A DNA stretch of 64,000 nucleotides. Source: Fluviicoccus keumensis (lineage in GTDB: Bacteria; Pseudomonadota; Gammaproteobacteria; Pseudomonadales; Moraxellaceae). This document shows positions 8,597 to 20,178 of this stretch, one piece after another. A program made the translations under genes and the position numbers. Each line of letters begins with the position of its first letter. Position 1 is the stretch's first letter. A model generated the notes under the pieces. The model was not told the origin of the DNA, made no database searches, and was given only the letters and a program-made list of their open reading frames with translations. Location: contig NZ_SHKX01000013.1 in assembly GCF_004217445.1 (NCBI RefSeq), forward strand, positions 310,001 to 374,000, in the 5' to 3' direction.

Positions 8597-9832
8597 CTAG
8601 AGCCCGATGCGCGCGGCGCGCCAGGTGAAGAAGATGCCGCTGGGCGAGTCAGCGGGCAGGGTCGTCTTGCGGACGAAGGTCTGCGTGTCGTAGACCTCGA
8701 CGCGGTTTTCGTCACGGCAGGACAGCCAGACCTCCTCACCGCGCGGCGCGAATTCGAAGTGCAGCACGCCCTTGCAAGGCTTCATCGTCTGCACCACCGC
8801 CAGCGTCGGCACGTCGATCACCTGCACGGTGTCGTTGTTGGGGAAGGCGAAGTTGACCCAGACGCGGCGACCGTCCGGCGAGACCATGGCGAACACCGGC
8901 TGCCCGGCCACCGGCACCTGCGTCACTTCCTTCCACGTTTGCGTGTCGGCGACCACGACGCTGTTATGGCCGATGGCGGGGAAGAAGGCGCGGCCGTCGC
9001 TGACCGCCCAGCCGCGCAGGTGCGGCATCTTGTAGACCGGCAGCGGGTCGGCGCCGCGGCCGTAACCGTTGAGGATGCGGCGCACGCCCTGCTCCGGCTT
9101 CCACAGGTCCAGCAACGCCAGGCCGTCCTCGCCGTACAGTCCGGCGATGTAATAGCGGCCGTTCATGCTGCCCAAACCGTCGTAGGGCTGCTTGCCGATG
9201 TTGGGGTATTGGGTGACTTTCGGCGCGCGCGGGTCGGACGCGTCCATTACCCAGATCGCGCCCGCCTCAAACAGCGAGAAGGCGAAACGGTTGCCCGGCA
9301 GGTCGGCCAGACCCACCACCTTGGAGGCGGTGCCGGTGGCTTCATCCTTGGTCGAGACTTCGGAGAGCAGTTCCAGCGTGTCGGCGTCAAACAGCTTCAC
9401 GCCGCCCGGCTCGTAGTTCTGCGCGGCAACGATGCGGCCGTCGGTGGAGATCGCGCCGCCGATGGAGTTCCCGGCCTGGATGACACGTTTCACGATGACG
9501 CGGGTGAGCAGGTCGATCTTGGTCAAACCGCCGTCACGACCGAAGACATAGGCGTAACGGCCGTCGCGCGAGAACACGGCGGCGGCGTGGGACAGGTCAC
9601 CCAAGCCTGTCACCCGGCCCAGCGCACTGTCGCCGGAATGCTCGACGATTTGCACGCTGCCGGTGGCGCGTTCGATGATCAGGCCGAGATCACCCGTGCC
9701 ACGCAACACCGACGGGGGAGGAACCGGTGTTGCGGGAGCGGAAGCCGGCGGGACAGCCGGGGTGGCGGCACAACCGGCCAGCAGCACGACGGCCATCGTC
9801 AGAAATTTATGGTGCAAGCGAGTCTCGGACAT
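8597..9832 (-). CDS. nirF: NirF, heme d1 biosynthesis lipoprotein
   Basis: NirF is a periplasmic d1-heme-binding propeller protein needed for a late step of heme d1 synthesis. The product of about 411 residues lacks a CxxCH heme c site but follows the NirS d1-domain pattern. A lipobox (AVVLLAGC) near residue 20 predicts a membrane-anchored lipoprotein. The ATG at 9832 is used; a GTG at 9841 overlapping the nirC stop (GTGA) is an alternative start. It is co-oriented between nirC and nirDL, 10 nt before the latter. Confidence 0.9.
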   Translation of the reverse strand: MSETRLHHKFLTMAVVLLAGCAATPAVPPASAPATPVPPPSVLRGTGDLGLIIERATGSVQIVEHSGDSALGRVTGLGDLSHAAAVFSRDGRYAYVFGRDGGLTKIDLLTRVIVKRVIQAGNSIGGAISTDGRIVAAQNYEPGGVKLFDADTLELLSEVSTKDEATGTASKVVGLADLPGNRFAFSLFEAGAIWVMDASDPRAPKVTQYPNIGKQPYDGLGSMNGRYYIAGLYGEDGLALLDLWKPEQGVRRILNGYGRGADPLPVYKMPHLRGWAVSDGRAFFPAIGHNSVVVADTQTWKEVTQVPVAGQPVFAMVSPDGRRVWVNFAFPNNDTVQVIDVPTLAVVQTMKPCKGVLHFEFAPRGEEVWLSCRDENRVEVYDTQTFVRKTTLPADSPSGIFFTWRAARIGL

Positions 9833-9837
9833 AAGGT

Positions 9838-10161
9838 TCACTTGCCTGGCGCGGGCAGGCCGCGCTTCAGTTGCGAGACGAGCCAGCGGGCTTCGTCCTC
9901 GGACAAAAACGGCCGCCAGGGTGGCATCGGAGTGCCGGGGCGGCCGTCGAGAATGGTGTGGAGAAGCCCGGCGTCATCCTTGTCGCGCAGGGCTTCGGGG
10001 GTCAGGGGCAGGCCGAGGCCGCCCTTCAGGGTCATGCCGTGGCAAGCGCCGCAGTCGTCACGCAACAGGTGCAGCAACTGCTGTTGCCGGGCCGGGACGG
10101 GGTCGGCCGAAACCGTCCCCGCCGCCAGCAACACCATCAGACCTACCGCCCACTGGCGCAT
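9838..10161 (-). CDS. nirC: NirC, small c-type cytochrome
   Basis: This is a 107-residue periplasmic cytochrome with signal peptide (1-19, TVSA-D) and one heme site, C37-G-A-C40-H41, plus a probable axial Met in TPMPPW. NirC-type cytochromes sit between nirM and nirF and are thought to pass electrons in nitrite reduction or heme d1 maturation. It starts 23 nt after the nirM stop. Confidence 0.88.
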   Translation of the reverse strand: MRQWAVGLMVLLAAGTVSADPVPARQQQLLHLLRDDCGACHGMTLKGGLGLPLTPEALRDKDDAGLLHTILDGRPGTPMPPWRPFLSEDEARWLVSQLKRGLPAPGK

Positions 10162-10184
10162 GCCCTGCCCCTTTTGCCGTCAGC

Positions 10185-10502
10185 TTACTTCTGGGACAAC
10201 ACCCACTTGACCAGGGTTTCCGCTTCTTCGTGCGTTACCTTGTTGGCAGGCATGGGGATGGGACCCCAGACACCGCCGCCGCCCTTCATGACCTTGTCGA
10301 TCAGCTTGGCTTCGGCCGTCTTGTCACCGGCGTACTTCTTGGCCACGTCCTTGTAGGCCGGGCCCATCAGCTTCTTGTCGACAGCGTGGCAGGCCAGGCA
10401 GCTCTTGGAGGCGGCCAGCGCGGCGGCGTCGGCGGCCAGCGCCGGAGCGGACAGCACCGGCAGGGCCAGGGCGAGCGATGCGGCGATCAGAATGGTTTTC
10501 AT
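10185..10502 (-). CDS. nirM: NirM, cytochrome c551-type electron donor
   Basis: This 105-residue periplasmic monoheme cytochrome has signal peptide 1-23 (APALA-AD), heme site C35-LA-C38-H39 and a probable axial Met in GPIPMPAN, as in the c551/c8 family. It donates electrons to NirS. The ATG at 10502 has GAGGAG 7 nt upstream and is preferred to one at 10517. It directly follows nirS (15-nt gap). Confidence 0.92.
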   Translation of the reverse strand: MKTILIAASLALALPVLSAPALAADAAALAASKSCLACHAVDKKLMGPAYKDVAKKYAGDKTAEAKLIDKVMKGGGGVWGPIPMPANKVTHEEAETLVKWVLSQK

Positions 10503-10517
10503 GGTGTCACTCCTCAA

Positions 10518-12287
<1,770 letters not shown>

Positions 12288-12447
12288 TCATTGCTGACTA
12301 GCGAATCGAACTGCCCGGCCCCATGCCGGGCAACTCGGTCCCGGCGTCACGGCAAGCATCAGCCCGCATCGTCGGGGTTCGTTATTTCATTACGGGCCGT
12401 ATGGCCTTTCTTATAAGCATTTATAAACCCGTACCCCCGCCCGACAC

Positions 12448-12461
12448 TTGATTAATATCAA
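12448..12461. promoter_or_regulatory. Fnr/Dnr box upstream of nirS
   Basis: TTGAT-TAAT-ATCAA is a perfect match to the Fnr/Dnr consensus TTGAT-N4-ATCAA. It is 170 nt upstream of the nirS start in the 273-nt gap after norD, so transcription would start near 12410-12420 with a leader of about 135 nt. Anaerobic and NO-dependent induction of the nir operon follows from established knowledge of such sites. Confidence 0.85.
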
Positions 12462-12551
12462 TTCCGCTCAAGAAACAGGCCTCCTCCGTGGAGGGGGAGC
12501 TACCTAGCCGAATGGCGGGGTAACCCTCAAGGAAATCCACAACTTATTGTT

Positions 12552-14393
12552 TTAGAAGCGTTTAGTCATTTGCACGTACAGACGCGGCAACAATCGCGGC
12601 AGCTCGTTGGCATCTTTCACCACCACGCAGCCCTGCGCGCCGAACAGGTGCGGCAGGTAATCCGCCGCATCACGGTCGACGGTGACGCAGAACACCGTCA
12701 GCCCGGCCTCGCGGGCGGCGCGCACAGCGTGGCGGGTGTCCTCGATGCCGTAACGGCCCTCGTAGTGGTCGACGTCGTTGGGCTTGCCGTCGGTCAACAC
12801 CAGCAGCAGGCGGCGCTCGGCCGGTTGTTCCTTGAGGATGGCGGTGCTGTGGCGGATGGCCGCGCCCATGCGGGTGTAGAAACCGGGCTTGATGGCGGCG
12901 ATGCGGCCGCGCACGGTGGCGTCGTAGCGTTCGGAGAAATCCTTCAGCAGCTGGAAGCGCACATGCTGGCGCTTCACCGAGGAAAAGCCGTACAGGCCGA
13001 AACTGTCGCGGGTGGCGGACATGGCCTCGGCGAACAGGAACAGGCTGTCGCGGATGACGTCGATGACGCGGCGCTGCCCTACCCAGGTATCGGTGGACAG
13101 CGACAGGTCGGCCAGCAGCAGGCAGGCCAGCGAACGGTTGGCGGGAACGCGCTCGCGCCACAGACCCGGCTCGGCCACCGTCCCGGCCAGGCGATCGGCG
13201 GCGAAACGCAGGCAGGCGTCCAGATCCAGCTCCTCGCCTTGCAGCGAACTGCCGCGCCAGGCGGGCAGCGGCGCCAACGCCTCGAACTGGCGGCGCAACG
13301 AGGCGGCGGGCGCGCGCAATTCCGGCGGCAGCGCGGCCAAGGGTTCGGCCTTGGGCAGCAGCGGTTCCAGGCGGCAGTAATCCGGCAGCAGCTGCTGCTT
13401 GCGCCAGTCCCATTCCGGCAAGGGAATGCCCGGTCCCAGCGGCGTGTCGTCGATGTCGGCGGCGGGCAGATCGAGGTCAAAACGGACGCGGCTCTTGCCG
13501 GACTTGCCGTCGCGGGCGACGGACAGCTTGTCCATGTCCTTGGCGCGCATCAGGGCGTTGTCGCCGTCCTCGTCGTCCTCGGTGGGACGGTTGACGCGCA
13601 CGTATTCGCTCCAGGTGAAGATGCTCTCGGCGCGGAACAGCAGCAGCATGCCGTTCTCCGTCTTCGGCATGTCGACGCGCTCGGCGGCGAAACGGCGGCG
13701 GTTGTCATCGTCCTCGCGCGGGCCGTCGCCGCCGGTCTCGCGCTCACCGGGCGGCGTCCCGGCGGCTTCACGCACCACCGGCGGCCTGTCCGGCCGCAGC
13801 CACAGCGGCACCGGCCAGTGCGGGCGCTTCGTCGCCGGGCGCGGCACGTTGCATTCGGGATGTTGAAGTTGTTCGCGCACGGCGCGCTCCAGCGCGGCCT
13901 CATCGGGCGGCAGCGACGCCGACGGCGTGCGCAGCGTCAGGCAAGCATCGACCAACCGGCGATAACGGCCTTGCCAGCCCGGCAGGGCGTCCAGCACGGC
14001 GCGGGTAGCGCGGACATTCCGTATCCAGCCATCAGGTTCGTCATCGCCGACGCTGAAGGCGGCCAGCGTCGCCAGCCACAAATACAGTTCGCGGTTCAGT
14101 TCCGGCTCGGCGAAGGTGTCGACGGTGTCGGGCAGGTAGAGCGCCTCGGCGTCCTGCCAGGCCAGATCGACCCGTTCGCCGGTGCCCGCCAGCCGTTCCA
14201 GCCAGCGCCGCCGCGCGCCGTGCGCCGCCGCCGAGCCGGACTTCAGCGCCACCCCGGCATCGCCGCCCACCGCCCGGAAATAGGGCCCCACCACCTCGCG
14301 CATCGATTCCAGGGTCACCGCCGCCTCGGGGAAACCGCGATGGGCGGCGCGGCGCACCACCTTGTCCCAGATCCCGCCGATCCATTCTTCCAT
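12552..14393 (-). CDS. norD: NorD, von Willebrand factor A-domain protein
   Basis: NorD works with the AAA+ protein NorQ to mature or activate nitric oxide reductase. The 613-residue protein has an N-terminal alpha-helical half, a charged middle section, and a C-terminal VWA domain (about 420-613) with a MIDAS-like start LLADLSLSTD and TDGKPNDVDHY. This matches NorD architecture and length. It is the last gene of the nor operon and lies 3 nt after the polyferredoxin gene. Confidence 0.93.
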   Translation of the reverse strand: MEEWIGGIWDKVVRRAAHRGFPEAAVTLESMREVVGPYFRAVGGDAGVALKSGSAAAHGARRRWLERLAGTGERVDLAWQDAEALYLPDTVDTFAEPELNRELYLWLATLAAFSVGDDEPDGWIRNVRATRAVLDALPGWQGRYRRLVDACLTLRTPSASLPPDEAALERAVREQLQHPECNVPRPATKRPHWPVPLWLRPDRPPVVREAAGTPPGERETGGDGPREDDDNRRRFAAERVDMPKTENGMLLLFRAESIFTWSEYVRVNRPTEDDEDGDNALMRAKDMDKLSVARDGKSGKSRVRFDLDLPAADIDDTPLGPGIPLPEWDWRKQQLLPDYCRLEPLLPKAEPLAALPPELRAPAASLRRQFEALAPLPAWRGSSLQGEELDLDACLRFAADRLAGTVAEPGLWRERVPANRSLACLLLADLSLSTDTWVGQRRVIDVIRDSLFLFAEAMSATRDSFGLYGFSSVKRQHVRFQLLKDFSERYDATVRGRIAAIKPGFYTRMGAAIRHSTAILKEQPAERRLLLVLTDGKPNDVDHYEGRYGIEDTRHAVRAAREAGLTVFCVTVDRDAADYLPHLFGAQGCVVVKDANELPRLLPRLYVQMTKRF

Positions 14394-14396
14394 GGT

Positions 14397-15407
14397 TCAG
14401 TCCTCCCGCACCGGCGTCACGGGGATGCGGTTGCGCTCACCCTGCTTGGCCGTCCGTGTGTTGAAGGACGCCTCGTCGCCGGCGCGGTCTTCGTGCACCC
14501 AATGCAGCAGCGGGCCGTCGGGATTGTCCTTGTGCACATGGGCGCAGGCGTTCAGGCACTGCCCGCATTGCACGCAGCTGAACATCATGCGCTTGACGTT
14601 GCGCGGCTTCAGCCGCATCGGGCAGGCGTTGTCGCATTCCGACTCGCACCCGGCGCATTCCGGGGCGCGGCCGCGTTCAAAACCCACCACCATCGCCTTG
14701 CGGTTGCCCATCCACGCCAGGCTCTGGAACAGCCCGGCGGCGCAGGCGAAACGGCAAAAGAGGTGTCGGGCGAACAGGAATTCCAGCGAGAACGCCAGGG
14801 TGCCCACCGTCAGGATGATCTGCTGGAAACGCGGCAACCCGCCGTGGAACAGCCCGTGCCAGATCGGCCACGGCGCCCAGACATAGCTCATGAAGCTGAT
14901 CACCCACAGGAAGGCGAAGCCCACCGCCAGCGGCAGCACCGCCAGCCACCAGATCGCGTCGCGTTCGGTGACCGTGCCGTCGGGATTGCGCGCCGGTTGC
15001 GGCTGCTTCTCCCAGACGCTCTGGCGGCCGATGGCGCGGCGCATGGTCTGGTTGATGGTTTCCACCACCGAGAAATGCGGACACAGCCAGCCGCAATAGA
15101 TGCGGCCGTAGCGCCACGAAATGTAGAGCACCGCCAGCACGCCCAGCACGATCGGCAGCGCGCCGCGCAGCAGCAGGTTCAGCGCCAGATGCGCGCCGGA
15201 AATGCGGTGGGCGGTGAAATCGTCGATGCCCAGCGTCCACGGCATGCCCAGCACGATGAAATGCCCGGCGTCGAGGTCGAAACGGAACAGGTTCAGCAAG
15301 GGCGCAAACACGAATATCAGGAAAAAACCGGCCTGCGTCAGGCGGCGCAGGCGCTGCACCTGCACCGTCGACGGTGGCGGCGCAAACGGCGGCTGGTCAC
15401 GACTCAT
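14397..15407 (-). CDS. Membrane polyferredoxin of the NapH/CcoG/NosR type
   Basis: This 336-residue membrane protein has about five hydrophobic segments, a YCGWLCPH motif and two C-terminal 4Fe-4S ferredoxin-like clusters (CAGCESECDNACP and CVQCGQCLNACAH). This is the layout of NapH, CcoG and the C-terminal half of NosR, which move electrons from the quinone pool or assist metallocentre assembly. Placed between norQ and norD, it may serve NO reductase assembly or electron supply. The exact role is inferred. It overlaps the upstream small membrane gene by 11 nt. Confidence 0.75.
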   Translation of the reverse strand: MSRDQPPFAPPPSTVQVQRLRRLTQAGFFLIFVFAPLLNLFRFDLDAGHFIVLGMPWTLGIDDFTAHRISGAHLALNLLLRGALPIVLGVLAVLYISWRYGRIYCGWLCPHFSVVETINQTMRRAIGRQSVWEKQPQPARNPDGTVTERDAIWWLAVLPLAVGFAFLWVISFMSYVWAPWPIWHGLFHGGLPRFQQIILTVGTLAFSLEFLFARHLFCRFACAAGLFQSLAWMGNRKAMVVGFERGRAPECAGCESECDNACPMRLKPRNVKRMMFSCVQCGQCLNACAHVHKDNPDGPLLHWVHEDRAGDEASFNTRTAKQGERNRIPVTPVRED

Positions 15408-15780
15408 CTTTCACCCCCACCAGCGGAAAATGGAACGGCTGACCGGCCAGCGCCCGCACCAGCATCAGCACCCCGATCAGGACAAAGGCGGCATGCACCG
15501 TCACCGCGTAGAGAATCAGCACCACCCAGGTCGAAGCCTGGCCGAAACCGCCCAGCAGCAGGATCAGCAGCGTCACCCCCACCAGCATCGCCCCGGCCAG
15601 CAGGCTGCCGCGCACGGCGTTGGCCAGATGACCGCGATCCAGCAGCGAGGCGGACAGCCGGTTTCGCCACCACAGGACCAGCAGCGCGGCGAAGGCCAGC
15701 CCGGGCAGCAGCAACAGGTTCAGCAAATACAGCGCCGCCGCCTGCACCGCCAGCGGGGGAAGCTCGAACGGCTCGTTCAT
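15397..15780 (-). CDS. Small membrane protein in nor operon
   Basis: This 127-residue protein has three predicted membrane helices (about 12-36, 55-78 and 83-108) and a soluble C-terminus ending near FHFPLVGVKDES. The pattern loosely recalls DUF4870/Tic20-like proteins but I do not recognise it securely. It starts 4 nt after norQ and overlaps the polyferredoxin gene, so it is part of the nor operon and may help assemble NorCB. The ATG at 15780 is preferred because an upstream start would read back into norQ. Confidence 0.65.
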   Translation of the reverse strand: MNEPFELPPLAVQAAALYLLNLLLLPGLAFAALLVLWWRNRLSASLLDRGHLANAVRGSLLAGAMLVGVTLLILLLGGFGQASTWVVLILYAVTVHAAFVLIGVLMLVRALAGQPFHFPLVGVKDES

Positions 15781-15784
15781 GGCC

Positions 15785-16579
15785 TTAGCCGAACTGGGCG
15801 CGAACCACTTCGCGCAGGGCGGACTGGACAGCAGGGTCATCACTCAGCGGCTCGACCAGCGCCGCCTCGCAGGCGGCGGCCAGCGGCAGCCCGCCCACCG
15901 CCAGCTTGGCGGCGTAGACCAGCAGCCGGGTGCTGACCGCTTCTTCCAGATCCTGCCGCGCCAGCAGGCGCAGGCGCTCGCCCAGCGCCACCAGCCGCTT
16001 GGCGGTGGCGGGGTCGACATCGCTTTCCGCGATCAGGATCTCGGTTTCCACCGACGGCGGCGGAAAGCCGAACTGCAGGGCCAGGAAACGCTGGCGCGTC
16101 GACGGCTTCAGGCTTTTCAGCGCGTTCTGGTAGCCGGGGTTGTACGACACCACCAGCATGAAGCCGGGCGGTGCTTCCAGCGTCTCGCCGGTGCGCTCGA
16201 TGGGCAGGATGCGGCGGTCGTCGGTCAGCGGGTGCAGCACCACGGTGGTGTCCTTGCGCGCCTCGACGATCTCGTCCAGATAGCAGATGCCGCCGTCGCG
16301 CACGGCGCGGGTCAGCGGCCCGTCGCTCCAGCGCGTCTCGCCGCCGGTAATCAGGAAGCGCCCGACCAGATCGGCGGCGGACAGGTCGTCATGACAGGCG
16401 ACCGTGGTCAGCGGCAGGCCCAGCCGCGCCGCCATGTGCGCCACGAAGCGGGTCTTGCCGCAACCGGTGGGGCCCTTGATCAGCAACGGCAAGTGATTCT
16501 TGTAGGCATGGGTGAACAGCTCGCACTCGTCACCGACGGCGCGGTAGTAGGGAATGGCGGGAGTGAAGGGCGTGTTCAT
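15785..16579 (-). CDS. norQ: NorQ, MoxR-type AAA+ ATPase
   Basis: NorQ is a hexameric ATPase that, with NorD, inserts or activates the non-heme iron of nitric oxide reductase. The 264-residue protein has Walker A GPTGCGKT (36-43), Walker B ICYLDE and the sensor-like VVSYNPGYQ. The ATG at 16579 gives the usual N-terminus; a longer frame to 16684 runs through the repeat element. It is separated from norB by that 90-bp repeat. Confidence 0.94.
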   Translation of the reverse strand: MNTPFTPAIPYYRAVGDECELFTHAYKNHLPLLIKGPTGCGKTRFVAHMAARLGLPLTTVACHDDLSAADLVGRFLITGGETRWSDGPLTRAVRDGGICYLDEIVEARKDTTVVLHPLTDDRRILPIERTGETLEAPPGFMLVVSYNPGYQNALKSLKPSTRQRFLALQFGFPPPSVETEILIAESDVDPATAKRLVALGERLRLLARQDLEEAVSTRLLVYAAKLAVGGLPLAAACEAALVEPLSDDPAVQSALREVVRAQFG

Positions 16580-16609
16580 GGGGGAATCCGGTATCTGCCT
16601 TGTCCGGCC

Positions 16610-16699
16610 GTAGGGGCGCACTGCGTGCGCCCACGTATACGGACAAGATGGGCTATCAGAATGTGTTCGGCGTAAAGGGCGCACGCAGTGCGCCCCTAC
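16610..16699. repeat. Family A palindromic repeat, copy 2, inside nor operon
   Basis: Arms 16610-16632 and 16677-16699 are inverted copies of the GTAGGGGCGCACTGCG repeat. The element fills most of the 135-nt gap between norB and norQ. It may attenuate or stabilise transcripts so that catalytic norCB is made in excess over norQ and norD; that is inference. Confidence 0.85.
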
Positions 16700-16714
16700 G
16701 GATCACACGGGGGG

Positions 16715-18530
<1,816 letters not shown>

Positions 18531-18600
18531 AGGTCCTCCTGGGTGTTTGCCGGCCGGAACGGCCACTCTTGATCCTAGAACCTTGCACAGCTTAGCCTGC

Positions 18601-18614
18601 TTGACATTGATCAA
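18601..18614. promoter_or_regulatory. Fnr/Dnr box upstream of norC
   Basis: TTGAC-ATTG-ATCAA matches the Fnr/Dnr consensus with one change. It is 70 nt upstream of norC on the opposite side from cysG. It predicts anaerobic/NO induction of norCBQD together with nirS. Confidence 0.82.
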
Positions 18615-18776
18615 TAACTCACCGTGAGAATGAGCCAACCTGTCCGAATGGCGGGGAGAGGCGCGGCCGGTTGGTCAGTTCGCGGGCCGTCGGGGCCGCC
18701 GCCGATGGACGCTGCGCCTGTTCCGGTTTATCGTGGCCGGAATCCGATTTAACGCGACCTTACCGGAACCTCTTTG

Positions 18777-20159
18777 ATGGACTTTTTCCCGATTTTCCTG
18801 AAGCTCAATGACCAGACCTGCCTGGTGGTCGGCGGCGGCGATGTCGGCCTGCGCAAGGCCCGGCTGCTGCGCGCCGCCGGGGCGCATGTCACCGTCGTCT
18901 CGCCCGAGCTGTCGCCCGCGATGGCCGCCTATGTGGCCGCCGAGGGCCTGCACCACCGCGCCGAGCCCTACAGCCCGCGCTGCCTGGACGGCATGCGCCT
19001 GGTCTACGCCGCCACCGACGACGAAGCCGTCAACCAGGCCGTCTACCGCGACTGCGAGGCGCGCGGCATCCTGATCAACGCCGTCGACCAACCGGAAATC
19101 TGCCGCTTCATCACCCCGTCCATTGTCGATCGTTCGCCGGTGATCATCGCCGCCAGCACCGGCGGCGCGGTGCCGGTACTGGCCCGCCACCTGCGCGCCC
19201 GGCTGGAAACGCTGATTCCCGCCGGTTATGGCGACATGGCGCGCATCGCCGGGGAATTCCGCCTCGCCGTCAAGGCCGCCCTGCCCGACACCACCTCGCG
19301 CCGCCTGTTCTGGGAAGAGCTGCTGTCCGGCCCCTTCGCCGAGCGCGCCATGAACGGCCAGGCCGACGCCGCCCGCGCGCTGGCGCAACAGGCGCTGGAT
19401 GCCGCCGATGCCGCAACGCTGACCAAAGGGGAAGTGTTCCTGGTGGGCGCGGGCCCGGGCGATCCCGACCTGCTGACCTTCCGCGCGCTACGGCTGATGC
19501 AGATGGCCGACGTGGTGCTCTACGACAACCTCGTCTCCGACGCCATCCTCGACCTGACCCGGCGCGACGCTGACCGCATCTACGTCGGCAAGAAGCGCGC
19601 CGACCACGCCGTGCCGCAGGACGACCTGAACCTGTTGCTGGTGAAGCTGGCGCAGGAAGGGAAGAAGGTGTTGCGGCTGAAGGGCGGCGACCCGTTCATC
19701 TTCGGGCGCGGCGGCGAGGAACTCGAAACGCTGGCGGAATACGGCATTCCCTTCCAGGTGGTGCCGGGCATCACCTCGGCGGCGGGCGCCAGCTGCTACG
19801 CCGGCATTCCGTTGACGCACCGCGACTACGCGCAGGGCGTCACCTTCGTCACCGGCCACCGCCGCGAGGGCGAGCAGACGCTGGACTGGACCAAGCTGAC
19901 CAATCCCTGCGAAACACTGGTGGTGTACATGGGCATTACCCAGGCGCCGTCCATCGCGGCGGAGCTGGTGGCCAACGGCCGCCGCGCCGACACGCCGGTG
20001 GCCATCATCGAGAAGGCGACGACACCGCAGCAGAAGGTGCATGTCGGCACGCTGGGCACGCTGGGCGAGGTGATCGCAACCGCCGGCATCAAGCCGCCGG
20101 CGCTGCTGATCATCGGCGACGTGGTGAAGCTGCACGGGAAGCTGGCCTGGCGCGGCTGA
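18777..20159 (+). CDS. cysG: Siroheme synthase CysG
   Basis: This 460-residue trifunctional enzyme makes siroheme from uroporphyrinogen III. Residues about 1-200 form the precorrin-2 dehydrogenase/ferrochelatase part (LVVGGGDVGLRKARLL). Residues about 215-455 form the SAM uroporphyrinogen III methyltransferase (VGAGPGDPDLLTFRALRLM, GGDPFIFGRGGEE). The ATG at 18777 matches family starts; the TTG before it is ignored. It starts beside the nor promoter and may supply siroheme for heme d1, since no separate nirE is present. The full-length enzyme can also serve sulfite or nitrite reductase. Confidence 0.95.
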   Translation: MDFFPIFLKLNDQTCLVVGGGDVGLRKARLLRAAGAHVTVVSPELSPAMAAYVAAEGLHHRAEPYSPRCLDGMRLVYAATDDEAVNQAVYRDCEARGILINAVDQPEICRFITPSIVDRSPVIIAASTGGAVPVLARHLRARLETLIPAGYGDMARIAGEFRLAVKAALPDTTSRRLFWEELLSGPFAERAMNGQADAARALAQQALDAADAATLTKGEVFLVGAGPGDPDLLTFRALRLMQMADVVLYDNLVSDAILDLTRRDADRIYVGKKRADHAVPQDDLNLLLVKLAQEGKKVLRLKGGDPFIFGRGGEELETLAEYGIPFQVVPGITSAAGASCYAGIPLTHRDYAQGVTFVTGHRREGEQTLDWTKLTNPCETLVVYMGITQAPSIAAELVANGRRADTPVAIIEKATTPQQKVHVGTLGTLGEVIATAGIKPPALLIIGDVVKLHGKLAWRG

Positions 20160-20178
20160 GCCGCCGCGCGGCCGCCGC

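Noticed and set aside
12480..12492. CCTCC-GTGGAGG hairpin between norD and nirS as terminator of the nor operon
   Set aside because: The stem is short and no T tract follows on the minus strand.
12570..15788. A 1,072-codon open frame opposite norD and the two following genes
   Set aside because: It is antisense to norD, the polyferredoxin and membrane genes, with no recognisable motif.
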